A stretch of 64,000 nucleotides of DNA, taken from NCBI RefSeq assembly GCF_014650955.1, contig NZ_BMVY01000011.1:62001-126000 (forward strand). The letters run 5' to 3'. The notes below the pieces were generated by a model. The model worked only from the letters and a program-made list of their open reading frames with translations, did no database searches and was not told where the DNA came from. Of the stretch, positions 25,678 to 33,621 are shown piece after piece. Within the stretch, counting starts at the first letter, position 1; each line of letters starts with the position of its first letter. Position numbers and translations under genes: made by a program. This DNA is from Streptomyces tauricus. GTDB lineage: Bacteria > Actinomycetota > Actinomycetes > Streptomycetales > Streptomycetaceae.

Positions 25678-27180
25678 GTGACCCTGTTGAACAATCACCG
25701 AACGCGGCGCAGACGCCTGGGAGTTGCCGCCACCGCGGCCGGCCTGCTGGCCGCCCTGCTCACGGCAGGTCCCGCGGTCGCGACCCCCGACCCCGGGGAC
25801 GCTCCGGTGACTTCGGAGAAGGTCTCCAAGAGCGAGGCGGCCGAGGCCCGAGCGGCGATAGCGAGCGGCGAGATACCCGGGCAGGACGAGATCGTCCACT
25901 CGGACAACATCCAGCACCTCGCGAACATCCCCAAGGACGCGTTGCCCGGCACCAACTCGGACCTCGCCTTCCAGGGCAAGTACGCGTTCGCCGGCAACTA
26001 CGACGGCTTCCGCATCTTCGACATCAGCAACCCGAAGGCCCCGAAGACGGTCTCCCAGGTGCTCTGCCCGGGCTCGCAGAACGACATCACCGTCTCCGGC
26101 GACCTGCTCTTCCTGTCCACGGACTCCTCGCGCAGCGACAACTCCTGCAGCAGCACCACGCAGCCCGCGACCGAGAAGTCCTCCTGGGAGGGCATGAAGG
26201 TCTTCGACATCAGCGACAAGAAGAACCCGAAGTACGTCGCCGCCGTCGAGACCGCCTGCGGCTCCCACACCCACACGCTGGTGCCGGAGCGCAAGAACGT
26301 CTACATCTACGTGTCCTCGTACTCGCCGAGCGCCACGTTCCCCGACTGCCAGCCGCCGCACGACGGCATCTCGATCATCAAGGTGCCGCGCAAGGCGCCC
26401 GAGAAGGCAGCGGTCGTCAACTTCCCCGTCCTGTTCCCCGGTGAGGGCGCGGACGGCGGCGGCAACCCGGGTGGCCCGACCAACCCGGGCGTCTCCAAGA
26501 CCACCGGCTGCCACGACATCACCGTGCTGCCCTCCAAGGACCTCGCCGCGGGCGCCTGCATGGGTGACGGCATCCTGTTCTCCATCAAGGACCCGGAGAA
26601 CCCGAAGATCATCGACCAGGTCCAGGACAACGTGAACTTCGCGTTCTGGCACTCGGCGAGCTTCAACCAGAAGGCCGACAAGGTCGTCTTCACGGACGAG
26701 CTGGGCGGCGGCGGCGCGGCCACCTGCAACGAGGCCGTGGGCCCGAACCGCGGCGCGGACGGCATCTACGACATCGTCGGCAAGGGTGACAAGCGCAAGC
26801 TCGTCTTCAAGAGCTACTTCAAGATCCCGCGCCACCAGGCCGACACCGAGAACTGCGTGGCCCACAACGGCTCGCTGATCCCGGTCAAGGGCAAGGACAT
26901 CATGGTCCAGGCCTGGTACCAGGGCGGTATCTCCGTCTGGGACTTCACGAACTCCTCGAAGCCCAAGGAGATCGCCTTCTTCGAGCGCGGTCCGCTGAGC
27001 ACCACGACCATGGTCACCGGCGGCTCCTGGTCCGCGTACTACTACAACGGCTACATCTACTCGAACGACATCGCCAAGGGCTTCGACGTTCTGAAGATCA
27101 ATGACCGTCGTACGGATCCGGCGAAGAAGAACCGGCTGAACGAGCTGAACGTCCAGACGCAGCCGGACTACTTCGACTGA
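25678..27180 (+). CDS. Secreted LVIVD-repeat protein
   Basis: A 500-aa exported protein. Residues 1-38 form a signal peptide (R-R-R-R-L-G-V-A-A-T-A-A-G-L-L-A-A-L-L) with an A-V-A-T-P cleavage region. The mature part has repeated Y-A-F-A-G-N-Y-D-G-F-R-I-F-D-I-S and M-K-V-F-D-I-S type strands typical of LVIVD propellers. GTG 25678 follows AGGGAGG. Function is unknown; the divergent DUF305 gene suggests a joint cell-surface role, perhaps in metal handling. The 3' end overlaps the tetR gene by 13 bp, tail to tail. Confidence 0.88.
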   Translation: MTLLNNHRTRRRRLGVAATAAGLLAALLTAGPAVATPDPGDAPVTSEKVSKSEAAEARAAIASGEIPGQDEIVHSDNIQHLANIPKDALPGTNSDLAFQGKYAFAGNYDGFRIFDISNPKAPKTVSQVLCPGSQNDITVSGDLLFLSTDSSRSDNSCSSTTQPATEKSSWEGMKVFDISDKKNPKYVAAVETACGSHTHTLVPERKNVYIYVSSYSPSATFPDCQPPHDGISIIKVPRKAPEKAAVVNFPVLFPGEGADGGGNPGGPTNPGVSKTTGCHDITVLPSKDLAAGACMGDGILFSIKDPENPKIIDQVQDNVNFAFWHSASFNQKADKVVFTDELGGGGAATCNEAVGPNRGADGIYDIVGKGDKRKLVFKSYFKIPRHQADTENCVAHNGSLIPVKGKDIMVQAWYQGGISVWDFTNSSKPKEIAFFERGPLSTTTMVTGGSWSAYYYNGYIYSNDIAKGFDVLKINDRRTDPAKKNRLNELNVQTQPDYFD

Positions 27181-27893
27181 CCGGCCGCGTCCGTCTCCTG
27201 GTTCGCCACGCCACCGTGACCGCGGCCTTCGTCGAGCTCGCGGCTCCCGGGAGCGAAGAACCGTGAGAGGTCCTCGTGGTACGTCCCGCCGGGCGCTTCG
27301 GCGCCCGGCGGGGCACCCCGCTCCCACTCCAGCCCGTAACGCCGGAACAGCTCGGCCCGCAGCACCGGTACCGGCATCGGGACCCCGGGCACCAGGGCCG
27401 CGTACACCGCGCCCATCAGCAGCGCCCGCAGCATCGGGTAGTCGGCGGCGGTGTCCGGTGAGCCGTAGCGGGACATGGTGTCGCTCAGCAGTTCCGCCAG
27501 CCGGCGCTGCTCCGGACACTGCTTGAACCCCTCGCCCTGGAGGATGCCCGCCATGTGCTGGCGCATCAGCACCGGGTGGTCCCGGGCCAGGCCCAGAATC
27601 GCGTCGATGGCCCGCGCCATCCGCTCCTGACCGTCCTCGGTGCGCGGCTCGCGCTCCAGCGCCTCCTCCAGCGTGCGGTGCATCAGCCGGTGCACCGCGG
27701 ACTGGACGAGCAGACGCTTGCCGGGGAAGTAGTACGAGACGAGGCCCCGGGCGGAGCCCGCGCGGTCCGCGATGTCGCCCAGCGTCGTGGCGTCGTACCC
27801 CCGCTCGCCGACGAGCTCCAGCGCCGCCTGCAGAAGCCTCTCGCGGGAACGCCGACGCAACTCTTCATTGACCGATGCGCTGCGAGGGGACAT
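27168..27893 (-). CDS. TetR-family regulator
   Basis: A 241-aa repressor with an HTH at about residues 15-60 (L-L-Q-A-A-L-E-L-V-G-E-R-G-Y and A-G-S-A-R-G-L-V-S-Y-Y-F). Start ATG 27893 has AGGAG eight bases upstream. A 21-bp operator-like palindrome just upstream overlaps a TATAGT box, which suggests autoregulation. Its target besides itself is not evident, since the neighbours are convergent or unrelated. Confidence 0.9.
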   Translation of the reverse strand: MSPRSASVNEELRRRSRERLLQAALELVGERGYDATTLGDIADRAGSARGLVSYYFPGKRLLVQSAVHRLMHRTLEEALEREPRTEDGQERMARAIDAILGLARDHPVLMRQHMAGILQGEGFKQCPEQRRLAELLSDTMSRYGSPDTAADYPMLRALLMGAVYAALVPGVPMPVPVLRAELFRRYGLEWERGAPPGAEAPGGTYHEDLSRFFAPGSRELDEGRGHGGVANQETDAAGQSK

Positions 27894-27908
27894 CCTATGT
27901 ACTCCTGC

Positions 27909-27929
27909 GTTGACTGGCTGCCAGCCAAC
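27909..27929. promoter_or_regulatory. 21-bp operator upstream of tetR with overlapping -10 box
   Basis: GTTGACTGGC and GCCAGCCAAC flank a central T and are inverted with one mismatch. On the minus strand the element abuts TATAGT, a good -10 hexamer, so bound repressor would block the tetR promoter. Confidence 0.75.
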
Positions 27930-28100
27930 TATACTCAGCGCGTCCGGGCCGGTCCCCTCGGGGATCACTTCCGGGCTGCCGTCCGTCCGGGGCGACGCGG
28001 GGGATCGTCCCGGGCGGTCGGCAAGGAACCGGCGCGCCCTTCCTGCGGGGCTCCTCGGAGCTGAGGGACGGCCCGGGATCTGGCGCGGGTCGGGCGGGGA

Positions 28101-28796
28101 TCAGGCGGGAATCAGGTCCAGTACCGGGCGGAGTCCGTTCGGCCGGTCGCTCACCGGGAGATGGTCGACGAAGTGGACCCGGCACCCCAGGGTCGCCGCT
28201 CCGCCGTCCGCCTGCCGGTCGTCCCCGACCATCAGGGTCTCGCGCGGATCGGCCCCGAGCGCGTCGCAGGCGGTCGCGAAGAGCCGGGCGTCCGGCTTCT
28301 GGACACCGTGCTCGTACGACAGGACGTAGGCCCCCACGTACGCGTCGAGGCCGTGCTCGCGGAACACGGGCCGCAGATCCCAGCCGATGTTGCTCACCAC
28401 CCCGATCGCGACCCCGCGGTCGCGAAGCGTGTGCAGCACGTCGATCGCGTCGGCGTACGGACGCCAGGCCACCGGGTCCATGTGCCGGTCGTACAGCGCG
28501 TCGTACAGCTCCGGAGCGGGCAGCGCCACCTGACGGCACGCTCCGGTGTACGCGGCCCGGTGCGCCTCGGCGCTCTCGTCGCGGATGCCCCACAGCGAGG
28601 CCAGTTCCGGCGGCACGGGGCCCCTGTGCGGAGCCCCGCCGGGCAGCGCGCCCGCCGCCTCCAGTTCCTTCACCGTCCGGAGCAGCTCCTGCTCCGGCAG
28701 GGATGTCCCGGCCTCGGCCAGTACGGCCCGCAGCCAGGTCTCGGTGGATTCGATACGGAAGAGGGTCCCGGAGAAGTCGAACAACACGGCAGCCAT
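28101..28796 (-). CDS. HAD-family hydrolase
   Basis: A 231-aa phosphatase-like protein. Motif I is F-D-F-S-G-T-L-F (residues 6-13), with Ser where most HAD phosphatases have the second Asp's neighbour Asp-x-Asp; here D-x-S replaces the D-x-D acid/base, which may alter activity. Motif II is V-V-S-N-I-G, the lysine is in Q-K-P-D-A, and motif IV is V-G-D-D-R-Q-A-D. Start ATG 28796 was preferred; a GTG at 28814 would add six residues. Substrate unknown. Confidence 0.85.
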   Translation of the reverse strand: MAAVLFDFSGTLFRIESTETWLRAVLAEAGTSLPEQELLRTVKELEAAGALPGGAPHRGPVPPELASLWGIRDESAEAHRAAYTGACRQVALPAPELYDALYDRHMDPVAWRPYADAIDVLHTLRDRGVAIGVVSNIGWDLRPVFREHGLDAYVGAYVLSYEHGVQKPDARLFATACDALGADPRETLMVGDDRQADGGAATLGCRVHFVDHLPVSDRPNGLRPVLDLIPA

Positions 28797-28896
28797 GCGG
28801 GGGAAGTTACCCACACCGCGGTCCGGGTATGTCCTCCCGATCTCCTGCGCCCCTGGTCAGAGAGGTGCCGTCCATGCCGTAGGGTGGAGGCATCGA

Positions 28897-28970
28897 CGCG
28901 GGGTGGAGCAGCTCGGTAGCTCGCTGGGCTCATAACCCAGAGGTCGCAGGTTCAAATCCTGTCCCCGCTA
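28897..28970 (+). tRNA. Initiator tRNA-fMet (CAU)
   Basis: A 74-nt cloverleaf: acceptor CGCGGGG/CCCCGCT, D arm GAGC/GCTC, anticodon stem CTGGG/CCCAG around CTCATAA, and T arm GCAGG-TTCAAAT-CCTGT. Three G:C pairs next to the anticodon loop and an unpaired position 1:72 (C:U) mark an initiator rather than an elongator. CCA is not encoded. A strong terminator follows. Confidence 0.96.
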
Positions 28971-28977
28971 CTCGTTT

Positions 28978-29015
28978 CCGAGGGCCCGTACAGCTGATGC
29001 TGTACGGGCCCTCGG
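28978..29015 (+). terminator. Terminator of the initiator tRNA gene
   Basis: A perfect 17-bp stem (28978-28994 with 28999-29015) and TGAT loop start 8 nt after the tRNA. A TTT run precedes rather than follows the stem. Confidence 0.85.
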
Positions 29016-29049
29016 GCGTCGAGCCGGGACGTCTGGCGCCCGCGCACGC

Positions 29050-29139
29050 TCAGGGCCTGCGGCCCCGGAACATGCGGCGCAGGTCGCCCATCCAGGCGTC
29101 GGGGTTCTCCCACGGGATGAAGTGACCGCCGTGGTCGTG
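29050..29139 (-). pseudogene. C-terminal remnant of an alpha/beta hydrolase
   Basis: Reading the minus strand from 29139 to the TGA at 29050 gives about 29 residues with H-D-H-G-G-H-F-I-P-W-E-N-P and then W-M-G-D-L-R-R-M-F-R-G-R. This matches the end of epoxide-hydrolase-type enzymes, where G-G-H-F holds the catalytic His. An in-frame TGA directly precedes it, and no start or upstream domain is present, so it is a decayed fragment. Confidence 0.65.
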
Positions 29140-29190
29140 TCATTGCTCGGTCGGGTCGCAAGAGCGGTCCGTCACGCCGCCGCCGCGTCC

Positions 29191-29655
29191 CTACTCCGCG
29201 GGCGGCAGCGGGCCGAGGACCGGGTTGGTCAGGTGCTGGTAGATGATCGAGGTGCGGAAGGCGATGATCTCGCGGCGGTTGGTGAACTGGTCCAGGAGGA
29301 AGGCGTGCAGGTGGTCGATGTCCTGGGCCGTGACATGCACGAGGAAGTCGTCGCTCCCGGCCATCGTGTACACGGAGACGACTTCCGGCAGCCGGGTCAC
29401 CGACTGCTCGAACGCGGTGACCACGTCCCGGCGCAGCGGGCGTACCTGGGTGAACACCATGGCCTGGACCGAGCGGTTGAGGGCCTTGAAGGAGACCTCG
29501 GCCCGGTAGCCCTGGATGATGCCGCGCCGCTGCAGGAGCCTCGTGCGTTCCAGACAGGTCGAGGGGGCGATGCCGAGCTTCCCGGCGAGGGCGCGGTTGG
29601 ACTGCCGACCGTCGGCCTGCAGTTCGCGCACGATCGCCGAATCAAGTTCGTCCAC
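29191..29655 (-). CDS. Lrp/AsnC-family regulator of the divergent dehydrogenase gene
   Basis: A 154-aa regulator. The HTH contains D-E-L-D-S-A-I-V-R-E-L-Q-A-D-G-R and A-P-S-T-C-L-E-R-T-R-L-L; the RAM domain holds V-Y-T-M-A-G-S-D-D-F-L-V. GTG 29655 follows GGGAGGAAG. It is transcribed away from an amino-acid dehydrogenase gene with a 19-bp palindrome between, the usual layout for Lrp-type control of amino-acid catabolism. Confidence 0.93.
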   Translation of the reverse strand: MDELDSAIVRELQADGRQSNRALAGKLGIAPSTCLERTRLLQRRGIIQGYRAEVSFKALNRSVQAMVFTQVRPLRRDVVTAFEQSVTRLPEVVSVYTMAGSDDFLVHVTAQDIDHLHAFLLDQFTNRREIIAFRTSIIYQHLTNPVLGPLPPAE

Positions 29656-29675
29656 GGCTTCCTCCCCTGTCCGCC

Positions 29676-29694
29676 CGCCGAATTTGATTCGGCG
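29676..29694. promoter_or_regulatory. 19-bp palindrome in the lrp/dehydrogenase intergenic region
   Basis: CGCCGAAT-TTG-ATTCGGCG is a perfect inverted repeat with 8-bp arms. It lies 20 bp upstream of the lrp start and 41 bp upstream of the dehydrogenase start, so one bound Lrp oligomer could control both. Confidence 0.75.
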
Positions 29695-29734
29695 CAACTC
29701 CCGGTGGTCCGCGCATCAGCCTAGCTTCGGCGCC

Positions 29735-30796
29735 ATGAGTCAAGCATTCGCACATGAAGAGGTCGTCGTCCGCCGCGGACAGCGCTCCGGCCTGTCGCTG
29801 ATCGTCGCCATCCACTCCCGCGTGCTGGGGCCGGCGGCCGGCGGCTGCAGGATGCGCCGCTACGACACCTGGCAGGACGGACTGACCGACGCGCTGCGCC
29901 TGTCGGAGGCGATGACGTACAAGTCGGCGGTGGCCGGACTGGACTTCGGGGGCGGCAAGAGCGTGATCGCCCTGGACAGGGACACCGAACTCACCCCGGA
30001 GCTGCGGGAGTCCGCACTGGAGGACCTGGGCGAACTGGTCGCCTCCTTCGACGGTTCCTACCGCACCGGTCCCGACATCGGCACCGGCCCCGCGGACATG
30101 GTGGTCCTGCGCCGCTTCTCGCCGTACGCGTACTGCGCGCCCGAGGAGCACGGCGGCACCGGGGACTCCGGCGGCCCCACCGCCACCGGTGTCCTGGCCG
30201 CTCTGCGGGCCGGCGCCCGGCATGTCTTCGGCGACGCCTCCTGCGCCGGCAGGACGGTGGTCGTCAGCGGGTTCGGCTCGGTCGGCAGCCGGGTCGCCGC
30301 CGGTCTGGCCGCGGAGGGGGCGCACGTCGTGGTGTCGGACGTGGACCCCTCCCGCAAGGAGGCCGCGCTGGCGAGCGGGTACGGGTGGGTGGAGCCCGGC
30401 CGGGCCCTGTCGGCCCCGGCCGACATTCTCGTGCCGGCCGCCGTGGGCGGGGTGTTCGACGCGGCGAGTGTTGCCCGGCTCACCGCGCCGCTGGTCGTCG
30501 GCCCGGCCAACAACCAGCTCGCCGAGGAGTCGGTCGCCGATGCCCTCGCGGAGCGCGGCATCGTCTGGGTGCCGGACTACGTGGCCGGCGCCGGAGGTGT
30601 CGCCTACACGCTCAGCCGCGAGTCGGAGGGCTACGGGCACGAGGCCGCCCTGGAGCGGGTGGCGGGCATCGGGGACACCGTCGGCCACATCCTCGGCCTC
30701 GCGCGCACGAGTGGCGTCACCCCGGTGCGGGCCGCCCGGCGGATCGCCGAGCGACGCCTCACCTCGGCCGGCTCCGCGGCGGCGGTGGCCACTTGA
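29735..30796 (+). CDS. Leu/Phe/Val dehydrogenase family amino-acid dehydrogenase
   Basis: A 353-aa NAD-dependent oxidative deaminase of the Glu/Leu/Phe/Val dehydrogenase group. Catalytic lysines lie in M-T-Y-K-S-A-V-A-G-L-D (Lys63) and F-G-G-G-K-S (Lys75). The Rossmann loop is V-S-G-F-G-S-V-G-S near residue 178, and G-P-A-N-N-Q-L-A lies in the cofactor half. It converts a branched or aromatic amino acid to its 2-oxo acid. Which one cannot be read from sequence. Control by the divergent Lrp protein is likely. Confidence 0.92.
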   Translation: MSQAFAHEEVVVRRGQRSGLSLIVAIHSRVLGPAAGGCRMRRYDTWQDGLTDALRLSEAMTYKSAVAGLDFGGGKSVIALDRDTELTPELRESALEDLGELVASFDGSYRTGPDIGTGPADMVVLRRFSPYAYCAPEEHGGTGDSGGPTATGVLAALRAGARHVFGDASCAGRTVVVSGFGSVGSRVAAGLAAEGAHVVVSDVDPSRKEAALASGYGWVEPGRALSAPADILVPAAVGGVFDAASVARLTAPLVVGPANNQLAEESVADALAERGIVWVPDYVAGAGGVAYTLSRESEGYGHEAALERVAGIGDTVGHILGLARTSGVTPVRAARRIAERRLTSAGSAAAVAT

Positions 30797-30824
30797 GCGG
30801 CAGCGGCGACCGCCACCCGGCCCC

Positions 30825-32246
30825 TCAGCCGATCGTGACGACCCGCGCCCAGGAAGGCGGAGCGTCCGGTACGTAGTCGGGGTCCTCCTCGTCCGCGGCG
30901 CGGGCCGGACGGGGGAAGAGACCGACGACCGTACGGCAGGGCGGTGGCGCGGACGGCCAGGGGGTCTGGCCGTCCGTGAGGGCGACGATCACGTCGGGGC
31001 GCGGCCGGGCACGCAGGGCCCGGGCGAACCCGGAGCGCAGATCCGTGCCCCCGCCGCCGACCAGCTCGATGTTCTCCGCGCGGCAGAGCGGCACGGCGAC
31101 GCCGGCCGCCGCGTCGCAGGAGATCACCGAGACCAGGTCGCGCCGCCCGCCCACGGCCCGTGAGATCGCCGCCACCTCCAGCAGCGCGCTGCCCAGTTCG
31201 GCGTCGCTCACGGACCCGGAGGTGTCGATGACGACGCAGACACCGGGCGGCGTACGGCGCAGACTCGGCAGCACCACCCCGGGGACACCGGCCGAGCGCC
31301 GGGACGGGCGCCGGTAGCTGTGGTTCTCGCCCGCGCCCGGCGCACCCGCCGCCGACCGCACCGCCGCGCCCAGCAACTGCCGCCACGGCTGCGGCGGTTG
31401 GAACGCCTCGTCCGCCCACCGGCGCCATCCTTCCGGCGCCTCGCCCGGCCGGCCCTTGATGCCCTCCGCGACCCGGAAGCGGACCGCGTCCTGCTGCTGC
31501 CGGCTCAGCGCGTGTGCTCCGTCGGGCCCCAGTTCCCACGGCCGGTGCTGCCCGTCGGCGCCGCTGCCGCAGTCCAGCCAGGCCAGGTCCGAGGAGACCC
31601 CCAGCATCGACGACCTCGCCAGGTACTCCTCCATCAGCAGCCCCTCCGGCAGCCCCAGCAGTGACGGAAGCACCGCTCCGGTGGGCCGGGGCAGACCGTC
31701 ACCGTAGATGTCGTCGTTGATCTCGAAGTCCGCGGCGATGTTCCGGCGCAGCCTCCCCCAGCCTTCGGCTGGGGGGACCCCCATCTCGCTTCGCTCGCCC
31801 GGTCCGAACTCCTCCTGCCGCCGCGCGTACCGCTCGCCCCGGCCGTGGTGGTCCCGGAGCAGATGGGAGACCTCGTGCACCCACACACCCGCCAGTTCCT
31901 CCACCGGCAGGCGCGCCACGAACGCGGGGGACACATAGCAGCGCCAGTGCGCGTCCACCGCCATCGTCGGCACCGACCGGTCCTCCACCACATGCAGGGC
32001 GAAGAGCGCACCGGCGAGGTAGGGGCGTACCTTCACCGCGTGCAGCCGGGCGGCCAGCAACTTCTCCATGTCCAGGGGGAGTCCGGCCCGGTCGGCCGGC
32101 CCGCTGACGCGGCCGGGAGCCCTGGGCGGGGCGGCCCGCACAGGTCGCGGCGGCGCGGGCCGGGGCAGCGGACGCGGCCGGGCGGGCGACCGTGGGTGCG
32201 GCGCCGGGGGCTTCGAGGTCCTCGGGACCCTTGGGGTGTCCGTCAT
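30825..32246 (-). CDS. DUF2201 putative metallopeptidase/VWA protein of a MoxR system
   Basis: A 473-aa protein. A Pro/Arg-rich N-terminus (1-50) is followed by a metallopeptidase-like domain with H-E-V-S-H (H-E-x-x-H zinc motif, near residue 125) and a C-terminal VWA-like domain with D-T-S-G-S-V-S (MIDAS, near residue 340) and L-T-D-G-Q-T. It works with a MoxR AAA+ ATPase, whose gene ends on its start codon (ATGA). A palindromic insertion near residue 150 adds residues between the peptidase motif and the next conserved block (see 31754-31800). The target is unknown; MoxR/VWA pairs usually act as chaperones for metal or complex assembly. Confidence 0.88.
   Translation of the reverse strand: MTDTPRVPRTSKPPAPHPRSPARPRPLPRPAPPRPVRAAPPRAPGRVSGPADRAGLPLDMEKLLAARLHAVKVRPYLAGALFALHVVEDRSVPTMAVDAHWRCYVSPAFVARLPVEELAGVWVHEVSHLLRDHHGRGERYARRQEEFGPGERSEMGVPPAEGWGRLRRNIAADFEINDDIYGDGLPRPTGAVLPSLLGLPEGLLMEEYLARSSMLGVSSDLAWLDCGSGADGQHRPWELGPDGAHALSRQQQDAVRFRVAEGIKGRPGEAPEGWRRWADEAFQPPQPWRQLLGAAVRSAAGAPGAGENHSYRRPSRRSAGVPGVVLPSLRRTPPGVCVVIDTSGSVSDAELGSALLEVAAISRAVGGRRDLVSVISCDAAAGVAVPLCRAENIELVGGGGTDLRSGFARALRARPRPDVIVALTDGQTPWPSAPPPCRTVVGLFPRPARAADEEDPDYVPDAPPSWARVVTIG
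31754..31800. repeat. In-frame palindromic element inside the VWA gene
   Basis: CCCCCAGCC-TTC-GGCTGGGGG (31755-31775) is a strong hairpin followed by GACCCCCATCTCGCTTCGCTCG. On the minus strand it encodes R-S-E-M-G-V-P-P-A-E-G-W-G, a segment that reads as low-complexity insert between G-E and R-L-R-R. I recall similar hairpins within and between Streptomyces genes, so this looks like an in-frame insertion of a mobile palindrome. Confidence 0.65.
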
Positions 32247-33562
32247 CGGCAGGTCCCCGCCGCCGCGCGCTCGGCCGCCGCGGCCGCCGCCGCGACCCGC
32301 TCCACCGACCGGTCCGCCCGCCGGACGAGACCCACCACTCCGGCCAGCCGGTCCATGGTCCCTGGCACCTCCCAGTCGTCGCGCCGCAGCGCGGCCAGGG
32401 CCGTCGCCGGGGCGACCAGCAGGTCTGCGGTGCCGGTCTCCAACGCCCGTACCAGTACGGCCCAGCCCGCCTCCCAGCGTGCCCGTTCCGGCCGTGCTCC
32501 GACGGCGGCCACGACCGCCTCCAGCGCGGCCTGCCGCAGGTCACCCCGCTCCGGCAGCTCGGCGGCGGCCGGGTCGGCGAGCAGGGTCTCCGGGTCCGGC
32601 AGGTCCATCCGGTCCAGATGGGCGAGGAGTTCGAGTCCGGGCCCGTCGCCGACCGCACCCCGTACGAGCAGGGCCAGCACCTCGCGGGAGACCGAGGCGG
32701 CCGTACCGAAGGCCAGCAGGGTCAGCGCGGCGTCCCAGCTCCGGGGGGAGGGCCACGCACCGCCGCGCCGTGTCTCGGTGCTCGGCAGCCGGTGGATCAG
32801 CGTCGGCCGGGCGGTCAGGAAGCCGCAGACCACGCGCCGGGCGAACGCCACCGCCTCCGGCAGCGACTCCGGCGCCAACCGGGGCAGTTCGGCACGCGGC
32901 CAGACACCGCCCAGTCCGCGCACCACCACCTCCTGGTCGTGCACCCAGTACAGATGCACGAACCGGTTGGCCAGCGGCGGGCTCAGCTCCCAACCGTCCG
33001 CCGCCGACGCGCGCGGATTGGCGGCGGCCACGATCCGTACGCCCGGCGGCAGTTGCAGCGCGCCGACCCGCCGCTCCAGGACGACCCGGAGCAGGGCGGC
33101 CTGCACGGCCGGGGTGGCGGTGGACAGTTCGTCCAGGAAGAGGAGCCCGCGGCCGGCCCGTACGAGTTCCACGGCCCACTGCGGCGGTGCCATCGGCACG
33201 CCCTGCACCGCGGGGTCCTCGCCCACGATGGGCAGCCCGGAGAAGTCGGACGGTTCATGGACGCTGGCGATGACGGTCGTCAGCGGCAGGTCGAGAGAGG
33301 CGGCGAGCTGGGTCAGCGCCGCGGTCTTGCCGATCCCCGGCTCACCCCAGAGCAGCACGGGCAGGTCCGCCGCCACGGCCAGCATGAGCGCTTCGAGCTG
33401 TTCGTCGGGGCGCGGCTCGGTGGTGGTCGTCCGCAGGAGGGCCAGCAGGCCGTCGGCGACGGCGAGATGGGTGTCCGCGTCCGCTCCGGATCCACGAGCG
33501 GGTACGGGTACGGGGCTGCCGTCGGCCGGGACGGGGGTGGGCAGGAGGGTGCTGAGCGTCAT
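32243..33562 (-). CDS. MoxR-family AAA+ ATPase
   Basis: About 439 aa. Walker A is G-E-P-G-I-G-K-T (near residue 70), Walker B is L-L-F-L-D-E-L-S, and sensor 1 is V-A-A-A-N-P. MoxR ATPases remodel or load metal into partner proteins with VWA-domain cofactors. ATG 33562 has AGGTGA five bases upstream; a GTG at 33625 overlapping the preceding stop is the alternative. The stop overlaps the VWA gene start, so the two are produced together. Confidence 0.88.
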   Translation of the reverse strand: MTLSTLLPTPVPADGSPVPVPARGSGADADTHLAVADGLLALLRTTTTEPRPDEQLEALMLAVAADLPVLLWGEPGIGKTAALTQLAASLDLPLTTVIASVHEPSDFSGLPIVGEDPAVQGVPMAPPQWAVELVRAGRGLLFLDELSTATPAVQAALLRVVLERRVGALQLPPGVRIVAAANPRASAADGWELSPPLANRFVHLYWVHDQEVVVRGLGGVWPRAELPRLAPESLPEAVAFARRVVCGFLTARPTLIHRLPSTETRRGGAWPSPRSWDAALTLLAFGTAASVSREVLALLVRGAVGDGPGLELLAHLDRMDLPDPETLLADPAAAELPERGDLRQAALEAVVAAVGARPERARWEAGWAVLVRALETGTADLLVAPATALAALRRDDWEVPGTMDRLAGVVGLVRRADRSVERVAAAAAAAERAAAGTCR

Positions 33563-33621
33563 GGGCATCACCTGGAGGGGGTCTGGAGAAAGGAAAGGGG
33601 CTTCGGCGAGGACGTCGCCGG

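Noticed and set aside
25579..27519. Long open frame antisense to the LVIVD gene
   Set aside because: It mirrors a gene with clear family motifs and is a by-product of GC-rich codon bias.
28971..29160. Attachment site of an integrative element at the tRNA
   Set aside because: No repeat of the tRNA 3' end and no integrase gene were found nearby.
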